This document shows positions 26,044-34,411 of a DNA stretch of 64,000 nucleotides, piece after piece; positions within the stretch are counted from its first letter, which is position 1; each line of letters begins with the position of its first letter. Source of the stretch: Candidatus Poribacteria bacterium (GTDB lineage Bacteria; Poribacteria; WGA-4E; WGA-3G); the NCBI GenBank assembly GCA_026706025.1, contig JAPOZO010000026.1:60349-124348 (forward strand). Direction: 5' to 3'. A program made the position numbers and the translations under genes. The notes under the pieces were generated by a model, which saw nothing but the letters and a program-made list of their open reading frames with translations, searched no databases and was not told the DNA's origin.

Positions 26044-26832
26044 ATGGCTTTCCGTAACGATGCACTCGCTGGACAACACATCGTTATTTCCGGCGGGTGC
26101 GGAGCAATCGGGATTGGAATTATCCAAAAATTGATGGCACACGGTGCCAACCTAACGGTAAACGATATCCTGCCGGATCAACAGGCGATAGATCGGCTCA
26201 GCCAAACCGGAATCGACACAGCGCAACTTCACTACGTTAAGGCAGATTTGACAGATACTGACGAGACCAATATGTTAATAGATGCAGCGCGCGAGCGGTT
26301 CGGACCTATTCACGTCGCGCTCTGCCATATCGGTATGGTGATCCCAAAACCGTTGTTAGAATACAGAGCAGAAGAGTGGGATGAAACAATGGCAGTCAAT
26401 GTACGGACAGCGTTTTTACTCGGAAGTGCCGCATCCCGTTCTATGCTTGAAGATAGGGTCAGAGGACACCTTATTTTTACGACATCTTGGGTTGCTGACG
26501 TGCCGTGGCCCGAGATAGGACCGTATAACGCAAGCAAAGCTGCAATGAAGCAGCTCATGCGTTCCTTCGCACGGGAATTGGCTGATAAAGGGATTCGCGC
26601 CAATGCAGTCGCACCCGGTATTGTCAGTGTAGGACTCGCAAAACAACAGTGGGACACGGATCCAATCTACCGTGCCCGTGCCCAAAAAGCAATTCCACTC
26701 GGCGTTATGCAACCGCTTGATTCGGTGGCAAACGCCTTCTTATTTTTATGTAGTTCCGCCGCAGATTATATGACAGGAACAGTGCTACTCGTAGACGGCG
26801 GATGTAGCCTGTATCCTATGGACGATGCTTAG
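26044..26832 (+). CDS. Short-chain dehydrogenase/reductase
   Basis: 262 aa. Nucleotide-binding loop IVISGGCGAIGIGI, a variant of TGxxxGxG; catalytic Ser in FTTSWVADV and the Tyr-Lys pair in PYNASKAAM; typical tail GTVLLVDGGCSLYP. It should be an NAD(P)(H)-dependent oxidoreductase of the classical SDR type; the substrate is unknown. In place of the NNAG motif it has CHIGMV, which is unusual. AGGAG 6-10 bases before the ATG supports the start. It lies 14 bp after the gamma-glutamyltransferase gene, and the two probably share the promoter at 24365. Confidence 0.9.
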   Translation: MAFRNDALAGQHIVISGGCGAIGIGIIQKLMAHGANLTVNDILPDQQAIDRLSQTGIDTAQLHYVKADLTDTDETNMLIDAARERFGPIHVALCHIGMVIPKPLLEYRAEEWDETMAVNVRTAFLLGSAASRSMLEDRVRGHLIFTTSWVADVPWPEIGPYNASKAAMKQLMRSFARELADKGIRANAVAPGIVSVGLAKQQWDTDPIYRARAQKAIPLGVMQPLDSVANAFLFLCSSAADYMTGTVLLVDGGCSLYPMDDA

Positions 26833-27012
26833 CCCGCGCGGAGGAAGGGTGAAAACCCTACGTGCAGTCTAAACCGGTTTGCGTCTATTCTGAGACCAAA
26901 GCCGTAACTGAATTTTTTAGCAGCAGTGGTATCCATCGGAAGACCACAACAATGTTTTCTGATACGATTTTAATCTTATTTTGCGTAAAAAACGCAAAAA
27001 GCTGGAGAAATT

Positions 27013-27339
27013 ATGTCACAATTTGTAAAAGCCGCGACAACCGATCAAATTCAGCCCGGTAGATGTATTGGTGTGAAAGTTGAAGGTGTTTTTATCGGTA
27101 TCTACAACGTTAAGGGTGAATATTATGCGATGAACAATATCTGCCCACACCTCGGTGGCGTTTTGAGTTACGGCTTCTTAGACAATAATTGTGTTACGTG
27201 CCCACTCCACATGTGGGAATTTGATGTGACGACGGGTGAATGCGTCTGGCCAGGGGAGGAAAGCATACCCACCTATCCCGTTAAAGTGGAGGGCGACGAT
27301 ATTCTTGTGAATGTGGATACACCCCTCCAAGCGAGTTAG
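27013..27339 (+). CDS. Rieske-type [2Fe-2S] ferredoxin
   Basis: 108 aa, a stand-alone Rieske domain. The cluster ligands are C44 and H46 (CPHLGG) and C63 and H66 (CPLHMWEFD). The protein has the length of soluble ferredoxin components of aromatic-ring dioxygenases or nitrite-reductase small subunits. GGAG lies just before the ATG. No oxygenase or reductase subunit is adjacent; the next gene (75 bp downstream) is an epimerase-like protein. It would carry electrons to an unlinked oxygenase. Confidence 0.93.
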   Translation: MSQFVKAATTDQIQPGRCIGVKVEGVFIGIYNVKGEYYAMNNICPHLGGVLSYGFLDNNCVTCPLHMWEFDVTTGECVWPGEESIPTYPVKVEGDDILVNVDTPLQAS

Positions 27340-27414
27340 TACCTATTTCGCATGGCGATTTTGGTAGAAGGGCGCGGTTCCCCAATCGCGTCCCTCTCAG
27401 AGGAGAAAAAGATT

Positions 27415-28368
27415 ATGGCATATCTGCTCACCGGTGGCATGGGCTGCATCGGTACTTACGTCATCCGCGACCTGTTAGCCGCCGGTGAAAAGGTAGTGGT
27501 TTACGATTTCGCTTACGACCTAACCATTCCAAAGATGGTACTCACGGACGAACAGATTGAAGGGTTCACCTTCGTGCAAGGTGACATCACTGACCTACCG
27601 CATGTCTTACGTACCGTCCAAGAACACGAAATTGATAGGGTTATCCATCTTGCTTCATGGCAGGTACCGGCGTGTAATGCGAACCCACCGCAGGCGTTAA
27701 AGGTCGTCTGTGAAGGCACAATCAATATCTTGGAAGCAGCGCGTATTTTCAATCTTAAACGCGTTGTCTGGGCAAGCAGCGTTGCAGTCTTCGGGGCACC
27801 AGAAGATTACAATCACCAACAGATTCTCAATGATGCGCCACACTATCCGAAGTTTATCTACGGTGCATGCAAATCCCTTAATGAAAAATACGCGACGCAC
27901 TATTTCGATGCTTATGGTGTTGACTCGATCGGGCTTCGGTTTACGGCTGTCTACGGTGTTGGTCGGACGCGGGGGATGAGTTCGTTCACGACACAGATGA
28001 TTGAAGCCGTCGCATTGGGTGAACCACATGTCTGTCCATTCGGTGACGATGCAGTGGATTGGCAGTACGTAGAGGACGTTTCCAGTTCAATTGTACTCGC
28101 GTGTACCTGTCCGACGACACAGACACGTGTCTTCAATGTAAAGGGTGGTATCCGACCCGTTAAAGAAGGTGTAGCATATCTTAAGACGTTGGTACCGGAC
28201 GCACAGATTACGTTGGAACCGGGGGTATTCGGAATCTCGTGGGATTACGACGCAACAGCCATCGCCGATGAGATGGGATTCACGCCTGCCTACACGATGG
28301 AGCAAGGGATTCTGAAGACGTTCAACCGTTTTCGCGAGCGCGCCGGATTGGCGCAGGTAGCATTGTAA
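27415..28368 (+). CDS. NAD-dependent epimerase/dehydratase (extended SDR)
   Basis: 317 aa from the ATG at 27415, which has AGAGGAG upstream; an in-frame ATG at 27352 would add 21 residues without support. The Rossmann motif is TGGMGCIG (G7, G10, G13), DFAYDLTIP follows strand 2, HLASWQVPACN is the region after strand 4, and the catalytic YGACK (YxxxK) follows SSVAVFGAP. The length and motifs fit GalE/RmlB-like enzymes acting on nucleotide sugars or related substrates; the exact one cannot be told. It follows the Rieske gene by 75 bp on the same strand. Confidence 0.88.
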   Translation: MAYLLTGGMGCIGTYVIRDLLAAGEKVVVYDFAYDLTIPKMVLTDEQIEGFTFVQGDITDLPHVLRTVQEHEIDRVIHLASWQVPACNANPPQALKVVCEGTINILEAARIFNLKRVVWASSVAVFGAPEDYNHQQILNDAPHYPKFIYGACKSLNEKYATHYFDAYGVDSIGLRFTAVYGVGRTRGMSSFTTQMIEAVALGEPHVCPFGDDAVDWQYVEDVSSSIVLACTCPTTQTRVFNVKGGIRPVKEGVAYLKTLVPDAQITLEPGVFGISWDYDATAIADEMGFTPAYTMEQGILKTFNRFRERAGLAQVAL

Positions 28369-28449
28369 GGCGGAGCATACTTCGCCTATTAAACAATGAT
28401 GCAATGCCCGCCGAAAACCTGGGACGCGCGCATCTTCAGCGCGACATTA

Positions 28450-29121
28450 TCAAAAGATGTCCCGTAGAATCTGCATAATCCCCATTAAGATCAAGAGTCC
28501 TCCGAGGAACAGGGTGCATTTTCCAGCGAATTTCTCATGGCTGGAATCGGCAAGTCTCCGGGTGATGAAGTGCGCCCAGACGAGTAAACCACTCCCATTT
28601 AAAAGATATACGATTCCTTGTTCCCAATGTGCGATTTTGCGAATTATATCAAAAGTAAGTGCGTCTTTTACTGCGATAACATCCAAACTGAGCGCGTATC
28701 CTGCTGCAGTAGCAATAAAAATTGTGCTAATCAGCAGTGGACGGGTGACAGAGGAGATGTTCAGAACCGCGAAAATCCATGCCAAAATTGCCAGACTGCT
28801 AAAAACTGAAGGCATCCATAGTACCCATTTCCACTGCCACACCGTTGGAAAATTAGGAAACAGTCTCTCTAATATGTTAACCAGCCCCAAACTGCCTATA
28901 GCGCCGCCTAGGGCAAACACGATACTGCAAGCAATGGACACAGCACGAGGTCTATTTGGAATACCTAGGGGCATTAGACCTGACACAACTACTATAACGC
29001 TGGTTGCAATCAATCCGAGTGTGTCAATACCCGGCGAAAATGCCATAATAGTAAAGATAGCTGGATTCACCAATATTGTCTTCCATGTTACCTTGGTTAC
29101 TTTTGCGGTTCTGTTAAACAT
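28450..29121 (-). CDS. Integral membrane protein of unknown function
   Basis: 223 aa from the ATG at 29121, which has GGGAG 6 bases upstream; readings further upstream lack a ribosome-binding site. Six hydrophobic helices are visible: about 20-40, 45-65, 75-95, 115-140, 145-165 and 200-220. A polar segment around 170-185 contains RRLADSSHEKFAG. No catalytic motif is recognised. The opposite strand is open over the same span, but this reading has the ribosome-binding site and a membrane-protein composition. No operon partner. Confidence 0.7.
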   Translation of the reverse strand: MFNRTAKVTKVTWKTILVNPAIFTIMAFSPGIDTLGLIATSVIVVVSGLMPLGIPNRPRAVSIACSIVFALGGAIGSLGLVNILERLFPNFPTVWQWKWVLWMPSVFSSLAILAWIFAVLNISSVTRPLLISTIFIATAAGYALSLDVIAVKDALTFDIIRKIAHWEQGIVYLLNGSGLLVWAHFITRRLADSSHEKFAGKCTLFLGGLLILMGIMQILRDIF

Positions 29122-29273
29122 TGTGTCTCCCTGCTTCAATTTAAGCCTCACCATGATAAAATATGGCATCCGTAATTTGTAGGTTCAGTTCTTGAGACTA
29201 TTATATCACAGATTTTAACTGCCTTAGAGAAAAGTGCCTGCAGATGGAACTGTTGAACTTCAAAACCGAATTA

Positions 29274-29888
29274 TTATAGTATACCTATAGCCTGTCTGGC
29301 GAAAATCAACCCGATGACGCAGCCAATTGCTGTCAAGGTGCGCTTTTCACTTTTAATGGCACGTGTAAAAGAAAAATCATGGGTAGACGGATCCGGGTAG
29401 GAACGGAACTGGGGAATAAAGCGAGGCACCTGCTCACGGTATGTCTGATAGACCAAACCGCAGGACTCTAATAGATACGTCTCTTCTACTGCTATAATGG
29501 GGAGATATTGGAAGAAATAGGCGATAATCAGTACCGCGACAAGCCAATAGACGTTTGCGACAAGGCAGACCCCGAGACTCAGCAGAAAATTGCCGAGATA
29601 GAGTGGGTTCCGCACGTAACTATAGGGCCCCGTTGTGACGAGGTCGCGTGCGGCACCGAGCGTTCTCGCACGCGTGGATGCGCCTGCATATCCAACAGCC
29701 CACCCCCGAAGTAACTCGCCTACAACAATGAACGGCACCCCCATAACGACTGACTGCCATGCGGGTTCTGCGAAATAGAGCAGCGCAATGATGAACGGGA
29801 TCGGAGTGAAACTGCGGATTTTAAAAAAAATGTTGCCAATTCTTGAGGCGTGCATGTTTTCTGCCATTTGGACACAACAAAGCGGCAT
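29274..29888 (-). CDS. Isoprenylcysteine/phospholipid methyltransferase-family membrane protein
   Basis: About 204 aa, four or five membrane helices. The family motif is visible as GPYSYVRNPLYLGNFLLSLG, followed by a helix and EETYLLESCGLVYQTYREQVPRF (EETYLLESCG then YQTYREQVPRF), the C-terminal SAM-binding part of ICMT/PEMT-like enzymes. Such bacterial proteins methylate small lipophilic or lipid substrates; the substrate here is unknown. The start is uncertain: a TTG at 29912 falls in the dispersed CCCCC palindrome, and 29888 is the first ATG. A stop-to-start gap of about 70 bp separates it from the lptG-like gene upstream. Confidence 0.82.
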   Translation of the reverse strand: MPLCCVQMAENMHASRIGNIFFKIRSFTPIPFIIALLYFAEPAWQSVVMGVPFIVVGELLRGWAVGYAGASTRARTLGAARDLVTTGPYSYVRNPLYLGNFLLSLGVCLVANVYWLVAVLIIAYFFQYLPIIAVEETYLLESCGLVYQTYREQVPRFIPQFRSYPDPSTHDFSFTRAIKSEKRTLTAIGCVIGLIFARQAIGIL

Positions 29889-29913
29889 TTTCCATATTTT
29901 AAACCCCCGCAAT

Positions 29914-29929
29914 CCCCCTTATCAGGGGG
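29914..29929. repeat. Dispersed palindrome CCCCCTTATCAGGGGG
   Basis: Identical 16 bases to 5200-5215, also preceded by an AA-CCCC block. It lies between the lptG-like and methyltransferase genes and may form a hairpin in the transcript. Confidence 0.6.
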
Positions 29930-29957
29930 ACTTTAAGAGGAAACGCGCAAGTTCTAT

Positions 29958-31028
29958 TTATTTCGGTGTACGCCAGATCAGGATGCTTCCGACGGCAGCA
30001 TACAGGATGTTCGCCCCCCAACAGGCAAGAAATGGATGGAGTTTGCCGTTTTCACTTAACCCTTCAAGCGTAGCGAAGGAAAGTGCCCAATAGATGAAAG
30101 AGAGGAAAAAAGCGATGACCAATCCAGCAAAAAACCCTGCTCTACCAAAACGGATGGCAATTGGCGCGCCGAGCATCACAACGACAACAGCCGCGAACGG
30201 GTAAGCCGTCTTATGATACAACTTCACCTGTTCCTTGCGTGAAATCTGACCTGCCTCCCGTTTATAGGCGATCTGCTCACGGAGTTCCTTGATAGTCATT
30301 GCCCTTGGATCCTTCTGACTCCCGATAAAACGGGCAGGGTCTTCGTGGCGTTCAATCGTATAGGTATCAAAAGTTTCGTAATCAACCTCAACGCCTTGCT
30401 TAAAATGGCGGATGTATCCATCGGTGAGATCCCAGTGCGTGGATGTCCATGTCGCGGATTTCGCAAAGGTTATGCGGTCAAGTTGATCTTCAGCGTCATA
30501 TTCATAAATCGTCAGTTGATTGATTTTCTGGGCATCTAAGGCGACTCGCTGCGAGTAAAAAACGCGATTATTTTTCCCTCTGAAGACAACATTTCTGCCG
30601 CGCTGAGGTTTCACCTTATTTTGCAAGAGATGTGCTTCATGAAAGGCAGGAGACGCAACTCGGTTGTAAAAAATAGCGAAGAGTCCACAGATAATGAGTG
30701 TCACAATTAGGATAGGTGCAAGGAGTCGGTAAACGCTTATGCCACCAGCTTTCATCGCTGTGAATTCGTTGCTCCTAACCATCCGTCCGAGCGTAAAAAA
30801 GACAGCGACAAAACCAGCAATCGGCACCATTTCCATAATCCGGCGGGGTGCTTGATATAAAACAATCTTAACAGCGGTGATATAAGAGATGTCGTCTTCA
30901 AATTTCTTCAGGTCGTAGTCCAACAACCGCACGATGACAATCAACGCGATAAAGAACACGAGACCGACAACAAAGGCTCTGAGGTATTCGCGAAGCAGGT
31001 ACCGGTCAAGAATGTTCAAGGCATGCAT
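29958..31028 (-). CDS. lptG: LptG-type lipopolysaccharide export permease (YjgP/YjgQ family)
   Basis: 356 aa. Three N-terminal helices (about 12-35, 60-80, 98-122) and three C-terminal helices (about 268-290, 300-320, 330-352) flank a periplasmic beta-jellyroll domain of about 140 residues, the layout of LptF/LptG. DRYLLREYLRAF at the N-terminus and TAMKAGGISVYRL match the family coupling helix that contacts LptB. With LptB and LptF it extracts LPS from the inner membrane. It lies directly downstream of the second permease gene, as in E. coli. Which one is F and which is G is assigned by order and could be swapped. Confidence 0.85.
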   Translation of the reverse strand: MHALNILDRYLLREYLRAFVVGLVFFIALIVIVRLLDYDLKKFEDDISYITAVKIVLYQAPRRIMEMVPIAGFVAVFFTLGRMVRSNEFTAMKAGGISVYRLLAPILIVTLIICGLFAIFYNRVASPAFHEAHLLQNKVKPQRGRNVVFRGKNNRVFYSQRVALDAQKINQLTIYEYDAEDQLDRITFAKSATWTSTHWDLTDGYIRHFKQGVEVDYETFDTYTIERHEDPARFIGSQKDPRAMTIKELREQIAYKREAGQISRKEQVKLYHKTAYPFAAVVVVMLGAPIAIRFGRAGFFAGLVIAFFLSFIYWALSFATLEGLSENGKLHPFLACWGANILYAAVGSILIWRTPK

Positions 31029-31095
31029 CCTACATCAATATTTTTAAGATCTTGCGCGATTAAAAACTTTGCAGACATACAGTGCGAAGCCTCGA

Positions 31096-32298
31096 TTAAA
31101 ATTCAGCTTTCCTACTAACGACGAGTGGTAACGTGCTGTCACGGTCGCGCCACGCATGAATCTTCCCTTCGGCGATAACCCAGAAGTTAAATCCAATCCC
31201 TAACACGCCGATTACAATATTGGGTAGCCACATAGCAAAGGCTGGCGACAAGGTGCCATTTATGCCTGTATTCTGACCAATCTGGAGCAGCAAATAGTAC
31301 AGCACAATTACCGCTAAGCCAAGCCCAAAACCGAGCATTCTACCGCCCTTTTTCACCATCAATCCCAGCGGAATACCTATTACACCGAGTACGAGGCAGG
31401 CAAAAGGGATAGAGAATTTCTTGTGGTATTCAACCTCAGCAGAACGAATTTTCCGGAGGAGGTAGTCCGGGTTGTTACTGTTTGGGAGCGTGGATTTCAA
31501 TTTCCCGATGAACGCACTGAGTTGCGAAATGTGCATTGAACGCGGGTTCTGGTTCTGAAACGCACTCCGTTCAAGATCTTCGGTCAACTGGAGCGCGAGT
31601 TGTTGTTGTTGAAATTTTGTTACACGGAACTCGTCTAAATTGCCGGTCGCGGGTTCATAAGTGAGTCCATCGTAAAGCGTGAGCATCGCCCTACCGTTTT
31701 CAAAACCGAGACTGGCTTCTTGTGCGTCGCTGAACCGCGGACGCCCACTCCAGATATTATCCCAGATTCTGACGTTCAGCATGCGTCCACTTTTTTTATC
31801 TGTAGATTCGTACATCCAGAGTTTACCTTCATTCTCTAACTCTTTCATGACGGTGGCTTCCTCTAAAACGAACGCCGGTTTGTGCCTGCGAATATCACGT
31901 TGGAGAGAAGCATAAGCAAGGTTTGCCCGTGGTAGCGCGTAGTCTATCAACACAAGATCACCAACGCTCAGCACCACTGCGATCCCTAAAAGCGGCAACA
32001 TGAGCTGATGGAAAGCGATGCCGTGTGCCTTCATTGCGATAATCTCATTATCAGTAGAGAGCCGTCCAAGTGCCAGCAAAATAGCCACTAAAGCTGCCAT
32101 CGGAATGGATAACACCACCGTCGCTGGCATCACATAGATGAGCAGCTCGAGAAGATACAACGGACTGACCCCTTTCTGCACAAACAACTTCGTCAACCGG
32201 AACAGGTCATTGAAGATGAGCATGAGGGTGAAACAGATGAGTGCTATTATGAAAGGTGGAAAAAATTCTTTGAGGATATACCGTGCTAATATTCTCAT
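31096..32298 (-). CDS. lptF: LptF-type lipopolysaccharide export permease (YjgP/YjgQ family)
   Basis: 400 aa from the ATG at 32298 (MRILARYILKEFFPPF, the typical family start); an upstream reading adds 15 residues without a ribosome-binding site. Six helices surround a periplasmic domain (about 135-300), and IIAMKAHGIAFHQL is the coupling segment. It pairs with the permease 67 bp downstream to form the LptB2FG exporter that moves LPS to the Lpt bridge. No lptB, lptC or lptA gene is nearby. The presence of both permeases supports an LPS-bearing outer membrane. Confidence 0.87.
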   Translation of the reverse strand: MRILARYILKEFFPPFIIALICFTLMLIFNDLFRLTKLFVQKGVSPLYLLELLIYVMPATVVLSIPMAALVAILLALGRLSTDNEIIAMKAHGIAFHQLMLPLLGIAVVLSVGDLVLIDYALPRANLAYASLQRDIRRHKPAFVLEEATVMKELENEGKLWMYESTDKKSGRMLNVRIWDNIWSGRPRFSDAQEASLGFENGRAMLTLYDGLTYEPATGNLDEFRVTKFQQQQLALQLTEDLERSAFQNQNPRSMHISQLSAFIGKLKSTLPNSNNPDYLLRKIRSAEVEYHKKFSIPFACLVLGVIGIPLGLMVKKGGRMLGFGLGLAVIVLYYLLLQIGQNTGINGTLSPAFAMWLPNIVIGVLGIGFNFWVIAEGKIHAWRDRDSTLPLVVSRKAEF

Positions 32299-32387
32299 AT
32301 TTCTCGTGTAGCCGTAAAGTTTTGCTGTAAGATGCCTCAACAATTTTATCGGTTTTATTTACAACCTGGCGCGTATTCTTATTTCTG

Positions 32388-32451
32388 TTAGTTGGTTTAT
32401 GCCGAAAAAACCTTCACTGCTTTATTAGTGGGTTTGTGCCGAAAAAACCTT
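32388..32451 (+). repeat. Two 27-bp direct repeats
   Basis: 32388-32414 and 32425-32451 differ at only 2 of 27 positions and share GCCGAAAAAACCTT. They lie in the divergent gap between lptF and the gene at 32597. Each carries GGTTT and AAACC segments that can pair. A further hairpin GTTAGA-TTCTG-TCTAAC within GCGGG...CCCGC follows at 32467-32504. Confidence 0.6.
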
Positions 32452-32561
32452 TATTTTTTCTAACACGCGGGTTATCAGTTAGATTCTGTCTAACGGTTTC
32501 CCGCAAACTAACAAGTTGGCGATAAAAAAGATCAATGCGTAATGAACCGTCCTCATTTAAT

Positions 32562-32590
32562 TTGAAATTACGTTCCAGAGATGTTATTAT
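32562..32590 (+). promoter_or_regulatory. Sigma70 promoter placed for leaderless transcription
   Basis: TTGAAA (32562-32567), 17-base spacer, TATTAT (32585-32590). The ATG of the next gene begins only 7 bases after the -10, so the transcript would start at or near the initiation codon. No Shine-Dalgarno sequence is seen. Confidence 0.55.
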
Positions 32591-32596
32591 ATCACT

Positions 32597-33091
32597 ATGA
32601 CACTTATGTTAGAATCAATTCAACTTACATCTGACGATCTCAAAGATGAAGCAGCACGTCATGCCTCTGCGCAAGAACTCTACTCTCCAACCGCCCCGAA
32701 GCCGCCCGTTGCACAATTCGGTTGGCGCGACAGATGGTGGTTGAACAACTCAGCAGCACAGCAAGTCGCTATTAATTACTGGTTCTTTGAATCGCATGAC
32801 GAAGCACGCACAGCAGCTGATGAAGGTAGACTCCGACTCGCAGCACAAACCGTGTCGAAATTTGGCGGATATGAATCAATCTATCAACCGCCACCGAATG
32901 ACGAACACGGACTGGGTGATGTGGTATGGCAGGCTGGTGCGAATTTCTTGTTCGTTCAACAGACCGTCGTTGTGCTGGTAGCGGAAATTGGAGGGCGAGT
33001 TTCCGAAGAAACGACCCTCCGCATCTCCCAAATGATCCTTGAGAAAATCAACAATGCAGTTACCAGCCATCAGTTATCAGTCGTCAGTTAA
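32597..33091 (+). CDS. Hypothetical protein
   Basis: 164 aa, soluble, not recognised. The centre contains FGWRDRWWLNNSAAQQVAINYWFFESHDEAR, best read as two parts (GWRDRWWLNNSAA and AINYWFFESHDEA), and a hydrophobic strand FLFVQQTVVVLVAEIGG near 125-142. The last residues (HQLSVVS) are encoded by a copy of the TCAGTTATCAGTCGTCAGT dispersed repeat, so the natural C-terminus may have been altered by that insertion. The gene is divergent from lptF and probably transcribed from the promoter at 32562 as a leaderless message. Confidence 0.6.
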   Translation: MTLMLESIQLTSDDLKDEAARHASAQELYSPTAPKPPVAQFGWRDRWWLNNSAAQQVAINYWFFESHDEARTAADEGRLRLAAQTVSKFGGYESIYQPPPNDEHGLGDVVWQAGANFLFVQQTVVVLVAEIGGRVSEETTLRISQMILEKINNAVTSHQLSVVS

Positions 33092-33120
33092 GAGGTTTTC
33101 TGTCCGCAGATGTCTTTTGG
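33066..33120 (+). repeat. ATCAGT-type dispersed hairpin repeat
   Basis: GCCATCAGTTATCAGTCGTC, then AAGAGGTTTTC...TCTTTTGGTAACTG, the same arrangement as at 34321-34410. It overlaps the 3' end of the hypothetical gene. Confidence 0.5.
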
Positions 33121-33235
33121 TAACTGTCAGCACCGCAATTTGGTAACGACGATTACCAAGGGATAACCTACAACCAGACACTGAACTGAAAACTGGTAAC
33201 CGATAACTATTTCCGCGTTCGCCAATCTGCCCGAC

Positions 33236-34300
33236 CTAATAGTCTTGATACCATGTTGCTGATTGCTTTGCAACTTGAACGTTTTCGGGACCACCGAATT
33301 GGCGATGCTCAAACCACGGTAGCGCGTTTTCCGCTGCAGCGTTTGCGTTCCTGAAGTTCGTCGTCGCTTCGTTGTCAAGGAATTTCTGAACTGCGTCGGT
33401 ATCAGGATAGTATTGGACAGCATCTTTCCAGATGGCGCGTCCACAGAGGAAACCACTTGCCCCAGCACCGGCAGCGAGATTGACGTTCTCAATAAACTCC
33501 TCAATATCCACACCCGCACTGAGAATCACCCACGGTAACGTTGAAGCTTCGTCTAATTTCTCGCAGATTTCCTTCACTTCAGCGAGTTCATACGCTGATT
33601 CTCCCGCATAAAAACTGGCGTTTTGATAATCCTGGGTGTATTTTAGGTCGGCAGGGAATTCCAATTTCAGGATGTCCACCTTGTAACTGGGATCTGTGAA
33701 CTCCTCAACACTCCTAATAACAAGATCCGGTTTCTGCTTAGCGAACCCAACACTCTTCGCCGTCCCTTCGAGTGCGTAACTGACCAATTCTAACAGAAAC
33801 GGTAGATCTTGTTTTTCACACTCGTCGCCAACATGACGAACAAAGGCTTGCTGATGCTTGAGCGTTTCCGAGGAAGCATCGGGGTGGTAGTAGGCAAGAA
33901 GTTTAATAGCATCTGCGCCAGCACGTTGTGCCTTTGCGATGCTCCAGTTTTCAATCGGATTGGAAAGCCGTTCGTTCTCGCCAACGCCTTCGCTGACATA
34001 GCCTGATTCTTCATAAGCCAGCAGCAGGGCGACATCCCGCGGGATCTCGGTAATGGAATAGGGATGACCGTAAATCGGGTCAGTGAGAACTGCGGTGGCA
34101 TTCGCGGAAAGGACGCGAGTGATTAGCGTTTTGAGTGCAGCGACATCTTCATATTGGACATCTGTTTTGTCCTTGTTCAGGGCATCTGCGAGTGCTTGTA
34201 CCATCGAGCCACGCTGATCAATCGCCATCATTTTAAAGCGCCCATTCGCATCAGCGAGTTTCATGATACCTCGCAATTTTCCAGAGGAAATATCGTTCAT
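33236..34300 (-). CDS. Tagatose-1,6-bisphosphate aldolase-like (LacD-type) protein
   Basis: 354 aa class I aldolase-like TIM barrel. Family segments: FKMMAIDQRGSMVQAL (strand 1), TAVLTDPIYGHPY (strand 2), ADAIKLLAYYHP (strand 4), LPFLLELVSYALEG (strand 5), VDILKLEFPAD with the expected Schiff-base Lys, WVILSAGVDIEEF and ASGFLCGRAIWKDAV (phosphate-binding C-terminal strands). It is somewhat longer than LacD (about 325). It should cleave a ketose-1,6-bisphosphate into DHAP and glyceraldehyde phosphate. The start has AAAGGAG just upstream. No lac or tagatose genes are near, so the in vivo substrate is uncertain. Confidence 0.88.
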   Translation of the reverse strand: MNDISSGKLRGIMKLADANGRFKMMAIDQRGSMVQALADALNKDKTDVQYEDVAALKTLITRVLSANATAVLTDPIYGHPYSITEIPRDVALLLAYEESGYVSEGVGENERLSNPIENWSIAKAQRAGADAIKLLAYYHPDASSETLKHQQAFVRHVGDECEKQDLPFLLELVSYALEGTAKSVGFAKQKPDLVIRSVEEFTDPSYKVDILKLEFPADLKYTQDYQNASFYAGESAYELAEVKEICEKLDEASTLPWVILSAGVDIEEFIENVNLAAGAGASGFLCGRAIWKDAVQYYPDTDAVQKFLDNEATTNFRNANAAAENALPWFEHRQFGGPENVQVAKQSATWYQDY

Positions 34301-34320
34301 TGAATTCTCCTTTTTCAGTG

Positions 34321-34410
34321 GCTGTCGGCTATCAGTCTTCAGCAGTCAGTTTTAAAAGGTTTTCGTTTAACAAACACCTTTTGTTACTGACTGCTGACCG
34401 CTGACGGCTA
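34321..34410. repeat. MITE-like or REP-like hairpin, 90 bp, with TCAGCAGTCAGT ends
   Basis: TCAGCAGTCAGT (34339-34350) and its complement at 34386-34397 form a 12-bp perfect arm, extended imperfectly to both edges. Inside, AAAAGGT and ACCTTTT make a second stem. It lies between the aldolase and polyprenyl synthase genes. Confidence 0.6.
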
Positions 34411-34411
34411 T

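Noticed and set aside
26833..27012. Possible riboswitch before the Rieske gene (GAAGGGTGAAAACCCTACG hairpin)
   Set aside because: Only one short stem is visible and no known aptamer core could be matched.
28457..29182. Plus-strand open frame of 241 codons over the membrane protein gene
   Set aside because: No ribosome-binding site and an implausible Ser/Arg/Ile-rich product; the minus-strand reading has six clean helices and GGGAG before its ATG.
29905..29935. Terminator after the lptG-like gene
   Set aside because: On the minus strand the CCCCC/GGGGG hairpin is followed by ATTGCGGGGG rather than a T-run, so it is kept as a repeat only.
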